Made by a program: the position numbers and the translations under genes
Assembly: GCF_014467075.1 (NCBI RefSeq)
Contig: NZ_AP023027.1
Location: 891,001 to 955,000 of the forward strand
Length of the DNA: 64,000 bases
From: Anaerostipes caccae L1-92
GTDB lineage: Bacteria > Bacillota > Clostridia > Lachnospirales > Lachnospiraceae
Reading direction: 5' to 3'
Shown here: piece by piece, positions 8,702 through 17,484 of the stretch
Numbering within the stretch: the first letter of the stretch is position 1
Layout: the number at the start of each line of letters is the position of its first letter
Notes under the pieces: generated by a model
Database searches by the model: none
Told to the model about the DNA's origin: nothing
The model's input: the letters and a program-made list of their open reading frames with translations, nothing else

Positions 8702-9838
8702 ATGAAAAGAAAAATCAGGATTGTTATGTTTGCAGCGGCAGTCATGCTTGCCCTGGCAGCGGCAGGATGTCAAAAAAAATCTGAACAAAACCAGAAGCCT
8801 TTCGTATCGGAAAAAGATCTGAAAGCATTCATAGGAGAGACAACCAAAAAAGACGAAGTTTCTGATTTCCCAAAACTGGACTACGCTTCAGATGACAGGG
8901 TGATGTTCCACAATTCCCAGGGCTTCTATGTCTTTGATCTGAAGGAGAAGAAAGTTACTGCAGCTTTGGACCTGGCAAAAATGAAATTATTTTCCGAGGA
9001 TGGGGAGACAGAGGCAAAGATCATCGTTTCCAGTGACGGAAATATGGTCCGGCTCTTGAGAACAAAAGGGGAAGATACGGTTAAAGACTATTTCTATGAT
9101 GTGAAGGAACAGACTCTGTCGGATAAAAAACAGGCTTTTGATGATGTCTACGAAGGGGATATCCAGAATACAGACAAAAAGAAGTTTGCCGGACGCCCGA
9201 AGGAAGAGGTGATCCGGGAACTTATGGAAAATGGGCAGAATGATTCCAATGCGCTGATCCAAAATGACAGCACCGTGGACTTCCTCGGATACCCATCCGG
9301 TGTATATATGAAGGAAGATCAGATGTTTAAAAATCTTTCTTTGGTCCAATACGATGTCAAAGCAAAAAAGAAGACTGTGACTTCTCTGTTTGACGGGTTT
9401 GTAAAGACCGATCGGGAGACTGACGCCTCAAAGCTTGTCTTTAAAGGCAGCCGTTTCATGAAATTCAGCGAAAACGGTGTTCTCTACTTCGATGTGGATG
9501 CTATGCAGAAGACCGACGGGACGAAGGGGACATTTGGGGAACTTGTCATTGGAAATGTCTTTCAGTCAAAGAGCGGGAAACTTACAGTTACATTTGAAGA
9601 TATTTCAAAAGGAGATCTTTCTCTGAAACCGGTACTGTCACTGAACAACATCGATGAAAAGGGAGAACCCCAAATGATAGAATTAACAAAAGGTAAAAAC
9701 ACCTATACCTTCAGTGGCCTGAAAAAAGAATTATTTTACTATATTGACTACTATGCCACAAAAGATGCACCGGATGAGAAGAGCATGGAAAAGACCGATC
9801 AGCAAAATAAAAAGCTCAGGGTGAGCATAAGCAGCTAA
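8702..9838 (+). CDS. Predicted lipoprotein of unknown function
   Basis: 378-aa secreted lipoprotein. The signal peptide ends in the lipobox AAAGC with lipidation at C23. The mature part is rich in Lys, Asp and Glu with many beta-type stretches, no membrane helix and no motif I recognise. It follows lepB by 12 bases, so the pair may be one transcript; that suggests an envelope or secretion setting but not a function. Translation starts at ATG after a GGAGTGAGACC stretch. The promoter of ridA begins right after its stop. Confidence 0.75.
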   Translation: MKRKIRIVMFAAAVMLALAAAGCQKKSEQNQKPFVSEKDLKAFIGETTKKDEVSDFPKLDYASDDRVMFHNSQGFYVFDLKEKKVTAALDLAKMKLFSEDGETEAKIIVSSDGNMVRLLRTKGEDTVKDYFYDVKEQTLSDKKQAFDDVYEGDIQNTDKKKFAGRPKEEVIRELMENGQNDSNALIQNDSTVDFLGYPSGVYMKEDQMFKNLSLVQYDVKAKKKTVTSLFDGFVKTDRETDASKLVFKGSRFMKFSENGVLYFDVDAMQKTDGTKGTFGELVIGNVFQSKSGKLTVTFEDISKGDLSLKPVLSLNNIDEKGEPQMIELTKGKNTYTFSGLKKELFYYIDYYATKDAPDEKSMEKTDQQNKKLRVSISS

Positions 9839-9843
9839 AAGCA

Positions 9844-9872
9844 TGGACGCCGGACACAGTCTGTGCTATAAT
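9844..9872 (+). promoter_or_regulatory. Promoter for ridA
   Basis: TGGACG (9844-9849), 17-base spacer, TATAAT (9867-9872). It sits between the lipoprotein stop and the ridA start, which also argues against the longer in-frame ORF starting at 9843. Confidence 0.6.
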
Positions 9873-9929
9873 AGTGATACAAAAAAATTGTATGAACCTA
9901 ATTATTTTTTAGAAAGTGAGGAATCAGCT

Positions 9930-10310
9930 ATGACATGTGAGACTATCAATGCACAGAAAGCTCCCGCAGCAGTGGGACCATACTGCCATGCGGTAAAAGC
10001 GGGTGAACTTGTATTTACTTCAGGACAGCTTGGGCTGGACCCGGAAAATGGAACTCTGCCGGATGGAGTGGAAGCACAGGCGGACCAGGCACTGAGCAAC
10101 CTGGATGAAGTACTGAAAGAGGCAGGATTATCTCTTAGTGATGTGATCAAGACTACTGTATTTTTAGACGATATCAATGATTTTGCGGCAATCAATGCAA
10201 TTTATGAGAAAAGGTTCGGAGACAACAAACCCGCCCGGTCCTGTGTGGAAGTGGCGGCACTTCCCAAAGGGGCGCTTTTTGAAATAGAAGCGGTCGCAGC
10301 TGTGAAATAA
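9930..10310 (+). CDS. ridA: RidA family enamine/imine deaminase
   Basis: 126-aa YjgF/YER057c/UK114 protein that hydrolyses reactive 2-aminoacrylate-type enamines, protecting PLP enzymes. Motifs: AVGPYCHAVKAGELVFTSGQ at the N-terminus, the Arg in KPARSCVEV that binds the carboxylate, and the terminal ALFEIEAVA with the conserved Glu. The ATG at 9930 gives the standard 126-aa length. The 29 extra upstream codons would read through the promoter and are rejected. Monocistronic, bounded by its own promoter and terminator. Confidence 0.95.
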   Translation: MTCETINAQKAPAAVGPYCHAVKAGELVFTSGQLGLDPENGTLPDGVEAQADQALSNLDEVLKEAGLSLSDVIKTTVFLDDINDFAAINAIYEKRFGDNKPARSCVEVAALPKGALFEIEAVAAVK

Positions 10311-10321
10311 CATTATCACCG

Positions 10322-10374
10322 AAGAAAACCCGGTTTCCTGCAAATGTAAATTCAGGATCCGGGTTTTCTTTTAT
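10322..10374 (+). terminator. Terminator after ridA
   Basis: AAGAAAACCCGG (10322-10333) pairs with CCGGGTTTTCTT (10359-10370), with an inner CCTG/CAGG pairing, then T-rich sequence. Confidence 0.85.
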
Positions 10375-10438
10375 TGTCCGGGTAAATGGGGTATAATGAA
10401 AGTAAGAATTTATGGCTTCACAGAACAGGAGAGACTGC

Positions 10439-11869
10439 ATGGGAGAAAGAAAGAAAAAAATTCAAATAAATTCAGCAGTCATCCTTCTGGTAATTATAGC
10501 GCTGCTTTCATATTTCATTTTTTCGTTTGTACAGTATTACCGTGAAATGGATCAAAAGATCGCAGCCCAGACAAAACATGACCTGCAGACTACAAATGAT
10601 ACGGCCAAGGCAGCTTTGAATTCACTGTTAAAGGACGGGAAAAACTGGCTGGAGAGTCTTGCGGTCATATGTGATATTCCAGATGGGACAGGGAAAGAAA
10701 ACTGGTGGAATGTAGTCAAAAAGTTCGATACAAAAGGAATGAAAATCGGAGTTGCAGACAGCAGAGGAACGATTTACTACAGCAGCCATAAGAAGATGGA
10801 TATCTCCGGGAGACAGTACTACAAAGTTCTTAAAAAACAAAAGAGCAGCATCTCCAAAGTACTTTTTGATGAAGAAGAAGGAACCGAATCCATTATCATC
10901 GGTGTGCCTATGATAAAGCAGGGCAGATTTGAAGGCGCCATCTGCCTGGAGTACAGCACAATGGAGCTGGGAAGACTTCTCAATGGGAAAGATACCAGCG
11001 GGATGGGAGCTGTACTTGTGTTTACACGAAAAGGCAGGATGGTCGCTTCCTATGAAGGAATGGAGAAATTTCCGACCATGTATGATATGCTCAAGACTAT
11101 GAAATACGATGACCCGGCACAGCTGCATGAGATGGAGGCAAACGTACAGAAAGGAAGCAGCGGTTTTCTGAACTATCAAAACAAAGGAAAATTGCGCATG
11201 CTTTACTATGAACTGGCGGATATCAGTGACTGGATAATTTGTACGTTGGCTGTGGCGGAACTCTATGAAGGAACACTGTATTCTTTAAAAAGCGAGACAT
11301 TTATACTCATGACCAAGGGTGTGCTGATTACCATTCAGGGTGTGCTGATTACCATTCTGCTTTTATTCTTTAGCCTGCAGTTTTTTAAAATCCATAGAAA
11401 CGAAAAAAGAGAGAATACAAAAGATGTGCTGACAGGTGTCATAAACCGTAAATATTTTCAAAAATTACTGGAAAAGGATTTAAAGCGGAATAAAAAGTAC
11501 CGTGCCTGTTTCTTTCTGGACGTGGATGACTTTAAAAGAATCAATGATACTTATGGACACCAAAAGGGAGACGAAGTTTTGACTGCCGTGGCCAGACATT
11601 TAGAGAAAAATCTTCGCGAAAAAGATGTAGTCAGCCGCTACGGAGGAGATGAATTTACCTGTCTGATCTATGGGATTACAGAGAAAGAGAAGATAAGGGA
11701 GATTGCCGGCAGGATCCTTCGGGAAGTGACGGGGAAAGTCCATGTGAATATCAGTATGGGTATTACTTTGATCCAGGATAATGATTCCTATGAGCAGATC
11801 ATCGAGAGAGCGGACGGTGCATTGTATGAAGCAAAAGTAAGGGGCAAAAACCAGTTTATGATTCTTTAA
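10439..11869 (+). CDS. Cache-domain membrane diguanylate cyclase
   Basis: 476-aa sensor making cyclic di-GMP. A membrane helix at about 12-33 is followed by a roughly 240-residue extracellular region with a dCache-like pattern (VADSRGTIYYSS, ISGRQYYKVLKK), then a second helix near 285-315 and a cytoplasmic GGDEF domain. DVDDFKRINDTYGH and SRYGGDEF are intact, so activity is expected; no EAL domain. The start at 10439 has AGGAG eight bases upstream; the ATG 27 bases earlier lacks one. A TATAAT lies at 10392-10397. It stands alone; the ligand sensed is unknown. Confidence 0.92.
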   Translation: MGERKKKIQINSAVILLVIIALLSYFIFSFVQYYREMDQKIAAQTKHDLQTTNDTAKAALNSLLKDGKNWLESLAVICDIPDGTGKENWWNVVKKFDTKGMKIGVADSRGTIYYSSHKKMDISGRQYYKVLKKQKSSISKVLFDEEEGTESIIIGVPMIKQGRFEGAICLEYSTMELGRLLNGKDTSGMGAVLVFTRKGRMVASYEGMEKFPTMYDMLKTMKYDDPAQLHEMEANVQKGSSGFLNYQNKGKLRMLYYELADISDWIICTLAVAELYEGTLYSLKSETFILMTKGVLITIQGVLITILLLFFSLQFFKIHRNEKRENTKDVLTGVINRKYFQKLLEKDLKRNKKYRACFFLDVDDFKRINDTYGHQKGDEVLTAVARHLEKNLREKDVVSRYGGDEFTCLIYGITEKEKIREIAGRILREVTGKVHVNISMGITLIQDNDSYEQIIERADGALYEAKVRGKNQFMIL

Positions 11870-11880
11870 GTATTTAATTT

Positions 11881-11918
11881 CAGGAGGGATGCTTAACCGG
11901 GCAGTCCCTCCTGATTTT
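11881..11918 (+). terminator. Terminator between convergent genes
   Basis: CAGGAGGGA (11881-11889) pairs with TCCCTCCTG (11905-11913), followed by ATTTTAAAA. It lies between the convergent cyclase and MATE genes. Confidence 0.75.
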
Positions 11919-11923
11919 AAAAA

Positions 11924-13345
11924 CTAAGCTTTCATTTCCTCCTCTGCAGGATTCCCCTGTTCAGAATCATCAGGAGCATATACGAGCAGTTTTTTTGACA
12001 TAAAATAGAAAACTCCGGTGGTGACGGCAGAGGCCAGAATATCTGCAATCGGTTCTGCCGCGAAGATTCCCGTAGTGCCAAAAAATAACGGCAGGAACAA
12101 GGCCAGAGGGATCAGCAGGATGATCTTTCTCAGAAGGGCCATGACAAGAGAAATCTTTGCCCTGCCCAGTGCCATGAATGTATTTTGGCAGGCGTACTGT
12201 GCCCCGATAAACAGAAAGCCTCCCATGAAAATGCGGATCATGGGTCTGCCGAGGACAGAGAGCTGCCTGGCTGCCTCACCGCTGGAAAACAGATAGATAT
12301 AGATCTGGGGAACTGCCATGGAGAGGGCCCAGATTCCCAAAGTGTAGGCCACAGTGATCACAAATAACAGGCGAAAGGCCTTTTTTACCCGGTCCATATT
12401 CCGGCTTCCATAGTTAAAGCTGATGATCGGCTGTGCACCCTGGGCGAGTCCCAGGGCGGGCATGGATAGAAACTGCATGGCGCTTATGGCAATGGTCGTG
12501 ACAGAGACAAGGGAGTCTGCGCTGGCACCACCGTAGCGTTTCATTCCTGAGTTTAATGTGATCTGTACCAGACTTTCTGTGGACTGCATAATAAACGGCG
12601 CGATCCCCAGGGCGATAACAGGGAGGAGAACTTTTGCTTCCAGCCTGAGATTTTTCCTGCGGATCTTGAGATCCGTTTTCTTTCCGGTTAAAAAACGGAG
12701 GACCCAGGCAGCAGAGACCCCCTGGGAAATGACGGTAGCTAAGGCGGAGCCCTTGACACCGAGACCCATGATAAAAATAAAGATTGGGTCCAGTACGATA
12801 TTTAATAGAGCCCCAATCAGCACTGTGAGCATACTGGTCCTGGCAAACCCCTGGCAGGTGATAAAGCTGTTCAGGCCGAGAGAAAACATGACAAAAATGG
12901 AGCCGAGCAGATAGATGCCCAGATAGTCATTGGCATAAGGCAGTATATTGTCTGTCGCTCCAAACATGGAAAGCAGAGGTTCTTTTGCAAGATAAAAAAA
13001 CAGGGTAAGAGGAACGGCCAGAGCAATCAAAGCTGTGACGGCATTCCCAAGGATTTTTTCCGCCCCGTCATGATCCTGCTGTCCCATTTTTATTGAGACT
13101 CTGGGGCTTCCTCCCATACCGATCATGGAGGCAAATGCAGAAATGATCATAATGATCGGAAAAGCAATTCCAAGCCCTGCAATGGCAAGAGGTCCTTCTC
13201 CTCCCGGAAGACGGCCGATGTAAATGCGGTCCACCATATTATACAGCGCGTTTATGACTTGGGCGGCAATGGTGGGAACAGCCAGCTGGAACAATAATTT
13301 GCCAACAGGCATGGTTCCAAGGGCTGTTTCGTTGTTTGTATTCAA
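11924..13345 (-). CDS. MATE family efflux transporter
   Basis: 473-aa multidrug/toxin extrusion protein, expected twelve membrane helices, cation-coupled export. The opening LGTMPVGKLLFQLAVPTIAAQVINALYNMVDRIYIG region is typical (split here as LGTMPVGKLLFQ and NMVDRIYIG), as is the repeated pattern in the second half (TTIAISAMQF, ALGLAQGAQPI). The best start is TTG at 13345, with AGGAGTGA about seven bases upstream. A GTG ten codons earlier has no ribosome site and would span the Shine-Dalgarno. It is divergent from the GH13 gene across a 92-base gap. Substrate not predictable. Confidence 0.9.
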   Translation of the reverse strand: MNTNNETALGTMPVGKLLFQLAVPTIAAQVINALYNMVDRIYIGRLPGGEGPLAIAGLGIAFPIIMIISAFASMIGMGGSPRVSIKMGQQDHDGAEKILGNAVTALIALAVPLTLFFYLAKEPLLSMFGATDNILPYANDYLGIYLLGSIFVMFSLGLNSFITCQGFARTSMLTVLIGALLNIVLDPIFIFIMGLGVKGSALATVISQGVSAAWVLRFLTGKKTDLKIRRKNLRLEAKVLLPVIALGIAPFIMQSTESLVQITLNSGMKRYGGASADSLVSVTTIAISAMQFLSMPALGLAQGAQPIISFNYGSRNMDRVKKAFRLLFVITVAYTLGIWALSMAVPQIYIYLFSSGEAARQLSVLGRPMIRIFMGGFLFIGAQYACQNTFMALGRAKISLVMALLRKIILLIPLALFLPLFFGTTGIFAAEPIADILASAVTTGVFYFMSKKLLVYAPDDSEQGNPAEEEMKA

Positions 13346-13437
13346 AAAATCACTCCTATCATATAAAAATGTCACTTTATTATTTTACATTGTTCTCTCA
13401 ATGGGAGCAATTCTTTTCTTTAGGAAAGGGGCAGGTT

Positions 13438-15015
13438 ATGGACAGTCAGAAAGGAAAACAGGAAATTGTATATCAGATATATCCGAAAAGTTTTTGCGAC
13501 AGTAGCGGGGATGGAATCGGAGATTTGAGAGGAATTTTAAAGCATCTTGATTATCTTAGTGATCTGGGAGTGACCATGCTGTGGATCTGTCCGGTCTATG
13601 CTTCACCGATGGATGACAATGGTTACGATGTTTCGGATTATTATGCCGTTCATCCCATGTTTGGGACGATGGAGGATTTGGAAAAGCTCATAGATGAGGC
13701 GGGGATCAGGGGGATGAAAATCATGATGGATCTGGTGCTCAATCACACATCGGATGAACATGTCTGGTTTCAGAACGCGCTGAGGGATCCAAAAAGCAGA
13801 TACAGGGATTATTATATATTTAAGAAATCCAGGAATGGGCGCCCACCGAGCAATTTAAGGTCTGTTTTCGGGGGATCAGTGTGGGAGCCTGTTGAGGGAA
13901 CGGAGGAGTACTACTTTCATTCTTTTTCAAAAAGGCAGCCGGATCTTAACTGGGAAAACGAAGACATGAGAAAAGAACTGTATGAAATGATCCGGTGGTG
14001 GATGAAAAAAGGAATTGCGGGATTTCGTGTGGATGCCATCAATTTTATAAAAAAGGATCACACTTTTCCTGACGGAAAACCTGATGGAAGGGATGGGCTG
14101 GCAAGCTGCCTTCCGTATGTAAGAAATGTAAAAGGGATTGAAGCCTTTTTGAGGGAACTTAAAAACCAAGTATTTGACCCACTGGACTGTGTCACTGTCT
14201 CAGAGGCTGTAGATGTACCATATTCATCACTTGGAGATTATATTGGAAAGCAGGGATGTTTTTCGATGATGTTTGACTTCAGTTATACAAATTTTGATCT
14301 GGAAGGAAAAGATGAGAAATGGTATAAAAGGAAAACATGGACGACAGAAGAATTCAGAGAGTTACTGTTTAAAAGCCAGGAAGAGATTCAGAAGACTGGC
14401 TGGCCGGCAGTATTTATAGAAAACCACGATCAGCCCAGAGCGGTGAGCAAATTTTTTCCGGATAAAAAAGACCAGACGTATGAGGCTGCTTCCATGCTGG
14501 CTGCCATGTATTTCTTTTTGAGGGGGACTCCTTTTATTTACCAGGGACAGGAATTAGGAACAACAAATGTATGGAAAGATTCTGTCTGTGAATTTGATGA
14601 TATTGAGAGCAGAGGACAGTACCTTTCTGCTCTGTCAGACGGATGTACAAAAGAAGAAGCACTGTACTATATTAACCTGCGCAGCAGAGACAATGCAAGA
14701 GAGATGATGGACTGGAAAGAGGCAGAGACCCAGGAGAAAGAAGAGCAATCGGTACTGAAATTTTACAAAAAGATGACAGCACTCAGAAAACAGGAGCCGT
14801 GTTTAATTTACGGTAAATTCATCCCTTATAGAGAATACGGAAAAGAAGTGGTGGCATATGAGAGAAACGACGGATTTACAAGATTCCTTATACTGTGTAA
14901 CTTTTCACGAAGAACAAAGAAGATTGGGGTAAGAGGAGGAGAGATACTGCTGAGCAATCAGCCGGTGAAAGAAAAAATTCTGAGGCCCTTTCAGGTCATA
15001 TTGATAAAAGATTGA
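13438..15015 (+). CDS. GH13 alpha-glucosidase (oligo-1,6-glucosidase/trehalose-6-P hydrolase type)
   Basis: 525-aa glycoside hydrolase of the GH13 subfamily containing oligo-1,6-glucosidase, dextran glucosidase and TreC. No signal peptide, so cytoplasmic. Conserved regions: QIYPKSFCDSSGDGIGDL, DLVLNHTSDEH, GFRVDAINFI with nucleophile D199, acid/base E256 in VSEAVDV, and ENHDQPR. Start ATG 13438 has GGAAAGGGG upstream. It is slightly shorter than the usual 550-560 aa. No sugar transporter sits directly beside it, so the substrate is open; isomaltose-type sugars are the default guess. Confidence 0.92.
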   Translation: MDSQKGKQEIVYQIYPKSFCDSSGDGIGDLRGILKHLDYLSDLGVTMLWICPVYASPMDDNGYDVSDYYAVHPMFGTMEDLEKLIDEAGIRGMKIMMDLVLNHTSDEHVWFQNALRDPKSRYRDYYIFKKSRNGRPPSNLRSVFGGSVWEPVEGTEEYYFHSFSKRQPDLNWENEDMRKELYEMIRWWMKKGIAGFRVDAINFIKKDHTFPDGKPDGRDGLASCLPYVRNVKGIEAFLRELKNQVFDPLDCVTVSEAVDVPYSSLGDYIGKQGCFSMMFDFSYTNFDLEGKDEKWYKRKTWTTEEFRELLFKSQEEIQKTGWPAVFIENHDQPRAVSKFFPDKKDQTYEAASMLAAMYFFLRGTPFIYQGQELGTTNVWKDSVCEFDDIESRGQYLSALSDGCTKEEALYYINLRSRDNAREMMDWKEAETQEKEEQSVLKFYKKMTALRKQEPCLIYGKFIPYREYGKEVVAYERNDGFTRFLILCNFSRRTKKIGVRGGEILLSNQPVKEKILRPFQVILIKD

Positions 15016-15140
15016 TCTGCAGATGATATAAAAAATTTCTATACTTAAGAAGAAATTCATTCTTTTTTAATCTATTCCATTAGGATACAATGAAATAGAG
15101 TGTTACTGTTTTGCCAGATAAATAATTGGAGGTAATTAGA

Positions 15141-17234
15141 ATGAACCAGCGGAGCACTGAGATTGTGCAGTTATTAAGTAAAGAGAAGGATGAGATTACA
15201 GTCTCAGGATTTGCAGAATATTTTCAGGTGTCTCAGAAAACTATCCGCAATGATTTAAAAGAAATTAATACGATTCTGAATCAGAATCAGCGGGAGGAAG
15301 TTTTGATACAGAGCGGCGGCAGAATCAATCCGCCGGAGAACTTTAAAGAATCTCTGTCATTACTGCTCGAGGGGGATTTCTACAACTATAAATTATCAAG
15401 GAAAGAACGCAGGCAGGCAGCATCGGCAATGATTGTAAATTCTGCAGATTATATTACGCTTGCAACCATTGCAGATCATTTGTTTGTCAGCAGGGCAACG
15501 GTCATCAATGATCTGAAAGACATTAAGGCATTTATCAGGGAAGGAAATCTGAATGTGATCTCTCATGCCAACAAGGGACTTCGTATAGAAGGTGCAGAGA
15601 GTGAAAAGAGAAATTTTCTTTTGAATCTTCTTCGTCCCTCCCTTTCCATCTATGAAAATCATAAAAATGTCGTTGCTGAGCATGTCAGTGTACAGGCAGG
15701 TGACTCCTCTGTTATTCAGAAAATTCTGGGAGAACAGGAACAACGGTATAAGAAATATCTGGATGACAGTTCTTTTCGGGAGATTATTTTATATTTAAGA
15801 ATTATGGTGAACCGGAATCAGATGGGAGAATTTCTTGAGCCGCAGCCGGATACGAACAGTGAGAATTATATGTTTGCCCTGGATACGCTGAAATACATTT
15901 CACAGTATTGTGATGTGGTTACAACCGAGGACGACATTAAGTATTTCAGCAGATTTCTGGATGGAGTACGCTACATGAACAACAGCAGATTCAGTAAGAA
16001 TACAGTTATCATCCAAATGATCACGAGACAATATATTTCGGGTATTTCTTCGGAACTGGGAATCGATCTGAATGCGGATTATGATTTTTTTGAGAATCTG
16101 TCCAATCATCTGGGATCTATATTTTCTGCACCTCCAATCGATTATCAGGAAGTCGATGTGATTAATGAGGTATTGGAAGATAATCAGGATGTACTGGAGG
16201 CAGTCAACAACCAGATGTTCGTTATATATCAATATACGGAGCGTCAATTAAACGAGATAGAAATAAAATATATTGCAGTCCATGTATGCGCAGCCATTGA
16301 ACGAAAGAAAAATAAAGAGGTTGCTTTCCGTGTGATTGTAGCCTGCCACGCAGGAATCGGAACGTCCAGATTATTATTGGAAAAGCTGAAAAGGCATTTT
16401 AAATTCCGGGTTGTGGATGTGATCTCAGCCCATGAAGCGATGAGCATCGAGCCTAATGCAGCCGACTTTGTAATCTCCACGGTCCCGCTGGAAGGCTGCT
16501 CATTAGAGTATGTTGTTGTCTCAGCGGCTTTTAATGATGCGGATTATATCCGTGTGGGAAATAGGATCGATGCACTGAGAAACTGCAGAAATTTTCCGGT
16601 CAGAATGGAAGAAGACGGTTTAAGCGCCAAAGGTTTGATCGATGAGATCCATCCGCTTGTATACAGCATGATCGAGCCGGAAGAAAAGGCGAAGACATTT
16701 ATGAAGGAACTGCGCAGAGTGATCCGGGATTATTTTAAACAATCTGTGGAAAATGAGACGGAGGTTCTGTCGCCGTATCTGCATCATCTGCTGCCGGCAA
16801 TGAATATTGAAGTGGATGTAGAATGTGAAGACTGGAAGGATGCAGTGCGAAAGTCCGGTGAAAAGCTTGTAGAGAGAGGCTATATTGAGTCAAGGTATAT
16901 AGACGCAATGATCCATAGCATTGAAGAATATGGTTCTTATGTCGTATTGTCAAAAGGATTTGCCATGCCACATGCAAAAGTAGAAGAAGGAAGTATACGC
17001 CTTGGCATGCACTTGATCCGTTTAAAAAATCCGGTGCCATTTGGGGTAGAAGAATTGGACCCTATAGAGTTTGTATGCTGTTTAAGCGCTATTGACCATA
17101 AAAGCTACCTGAAAGCATTTTTCAGTCTGGTAAATATGCTGAGGGATGCTGAGTACCGGCAGATGCTTCATGAGGCAGAGTGTCCCGAAGAAATGGCAGG
17201 AATCATTGAAAAATATGAACACAGCAACAGTTAA
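15141..17234 (+). CDS. PRD-containing transcriptional regulator with EIIB/EIIA domains (MtlR/LicR type)
   Basis: 697-aa DNA-binding activator controlled by PTS phosphorylation. Domain order: HTH (about 5-60), second HTH of Mga type (about 80-150), PRD1 (about 185-285), PRD2 (about 300-395), EIIB-like (about 405-490; RVIVACHAGIGTS with the phospho-Cys) and EIIA of the fructose/mannitol class (about 550-695; phospho-His in GFAMPHAKVEEGS). It lacks the RNA-binding CAT domain, so it should bind DNA rather than antiterminate. ATG 15141 has GGAGG at 15128-15132. It lies just upstream of the PTS operon, its probable target. The 250-base gap downstream holds three palindromes that may be its operators. 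Confidence 0.92.
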   Translation: MNQRSTEIVQLLSKEKDEITVSGFAEYFQVSQKTIRNDLKEINTILNQNQREEVLIQSGGRINPPENFKESLSLLLEGDFYNYKLSRKERRQAASAMIVNSADYITLATIADHLFVSRATVINDLKDIKAFIREGNLNVISHANKGLRIEGAESEKRNFLLNLLRPSLSIYENHKNVVAEHVSVQAGDSSVIQKILGEQEQRYKKYLDDSSFREIILYLRIMVNRNQMGEFLEPQPDTNSENYMFALDTLKYISQYCDVVTTEDDIKYFSRFLDGVRYMNNSRFSKNTVIIQMITRQYISGISSELGIDLNADYDFFENLSNHLGSIFSAPPIDYQEVDVINEVLEDNQDVLEAVNNQMFVIYQYTERQLNEIEIKYIAVHVCAAIERKKNKEVAFRVIVACHAGIGTSRLLLEKLKRHFKFRVVDVISAHEAMSIEPNAADFVISTVPLEGCSLEYVVVSAAFNDADYIRVGNRIDALRNCRNFPVRMEEDGLSAKGLIDEIHPLVYSMIEPEEKAKTFMKELRRVIRDYFKQSVENETEVLSPYLHHLLPAMNIEVDVECEDWKDAVRKSGEKLVERGYIESRYIDAMIHSIEEYGSYVVLSKGFAMPHAKVEEGSIRLGMHLIRLKNPVPFGVEELDPIEFVCCLSAIDHKSYLKAFFSLVNMLRDAEYRQMLHEAECPEEMAGIIEKYEHSNS

Positions 17235-17252
17235 ATAAGGTGAAGCTGATTG

Positions 17253-17288
17253 GTCGAATTTATTTCCGGATCCGGAAATGGATTCGAC
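17253..17288 (+). promoter_or_regulatory. 36-base palindrome, operator candidate 1
   Basis: Arms GTCGAAT (17253-17259) and ATTCGAC (17282-17288) flank a perfect 18-base palindrome ATTTCCGGATCCGGAAAT at 17262-17279; only two base pairs of the whole 36 fail to match. Two further inverted repeats of the TTTCC...GGAAA kind follow, centred at 17308.5 and 17347. Confidence 0.6.
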
Positions 17289-17299
17289 TGATTTATTTT

Positions 17300-17326
17300 A
17301 TTTCCAGAAACAGAAATGGATTTGAC
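17300..17326 (+). promoter_or_regulatory. Operator candidate 2 (copy of first palindrome's right half)
   Basis: Matches 22 of 27 bases of 17262-17288, keeping AAATGGATT-GAC and ATTTCC. Its TTTC...GAAA centre is exactly 38 bases from the first centre. Confidence 0.5.
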
Positions 17327-17338
17327 CAAGCTAAATTT

Positions 17339-17355
17339 TTTCCCGAATGGGGAAA
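17339..17355 (+). promoter_or_regulatory. Operator candidate 3
   Basis: TTTCCC (17339-17344) and GGGAAA (17350-17355) with a 5-base centre, 38.5 bases from the second centre. It could alternatively form a small RNA hairpin. Confidence 0.4.
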
Positions 17356-17392
17356 GACCTTTCACTGTTTTTGATTTAGGCTGCATGATAGT

Positions 17393-17408
17393 ATGTAACT
17401 GTAAACAA
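17393..17408 (+). promoter_or_regulatory. Catabolite-responsive element (cre)-like site
   Basis: ATGTAACTGTAAACAA matches the cre consensus WTGNAANCGNWWNCAW with one mismatch (TG for the central CG). It lies 77 bases before the PTS operon start, consistent with CcpA control. A weak promoter candidate, TTGGCC at 17421 with TAACAT at 17443, follows. Confidence 0.5.
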
Positions 17409-17484
17409 GAGATAGAACGTTTGGCCAACAATCTCAGGAACATAACATCATACAAATAATACGATTAGAAAAACGGAGGTAAAA

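Noticed and set aside
17253..17355. Reading the palindromes as antiterminator (RAT) hairpins
   Set aside because: The adjacent PRD regulator has HTH domains, not the RNA-binding CAT domain, so DNA operators are more likely.
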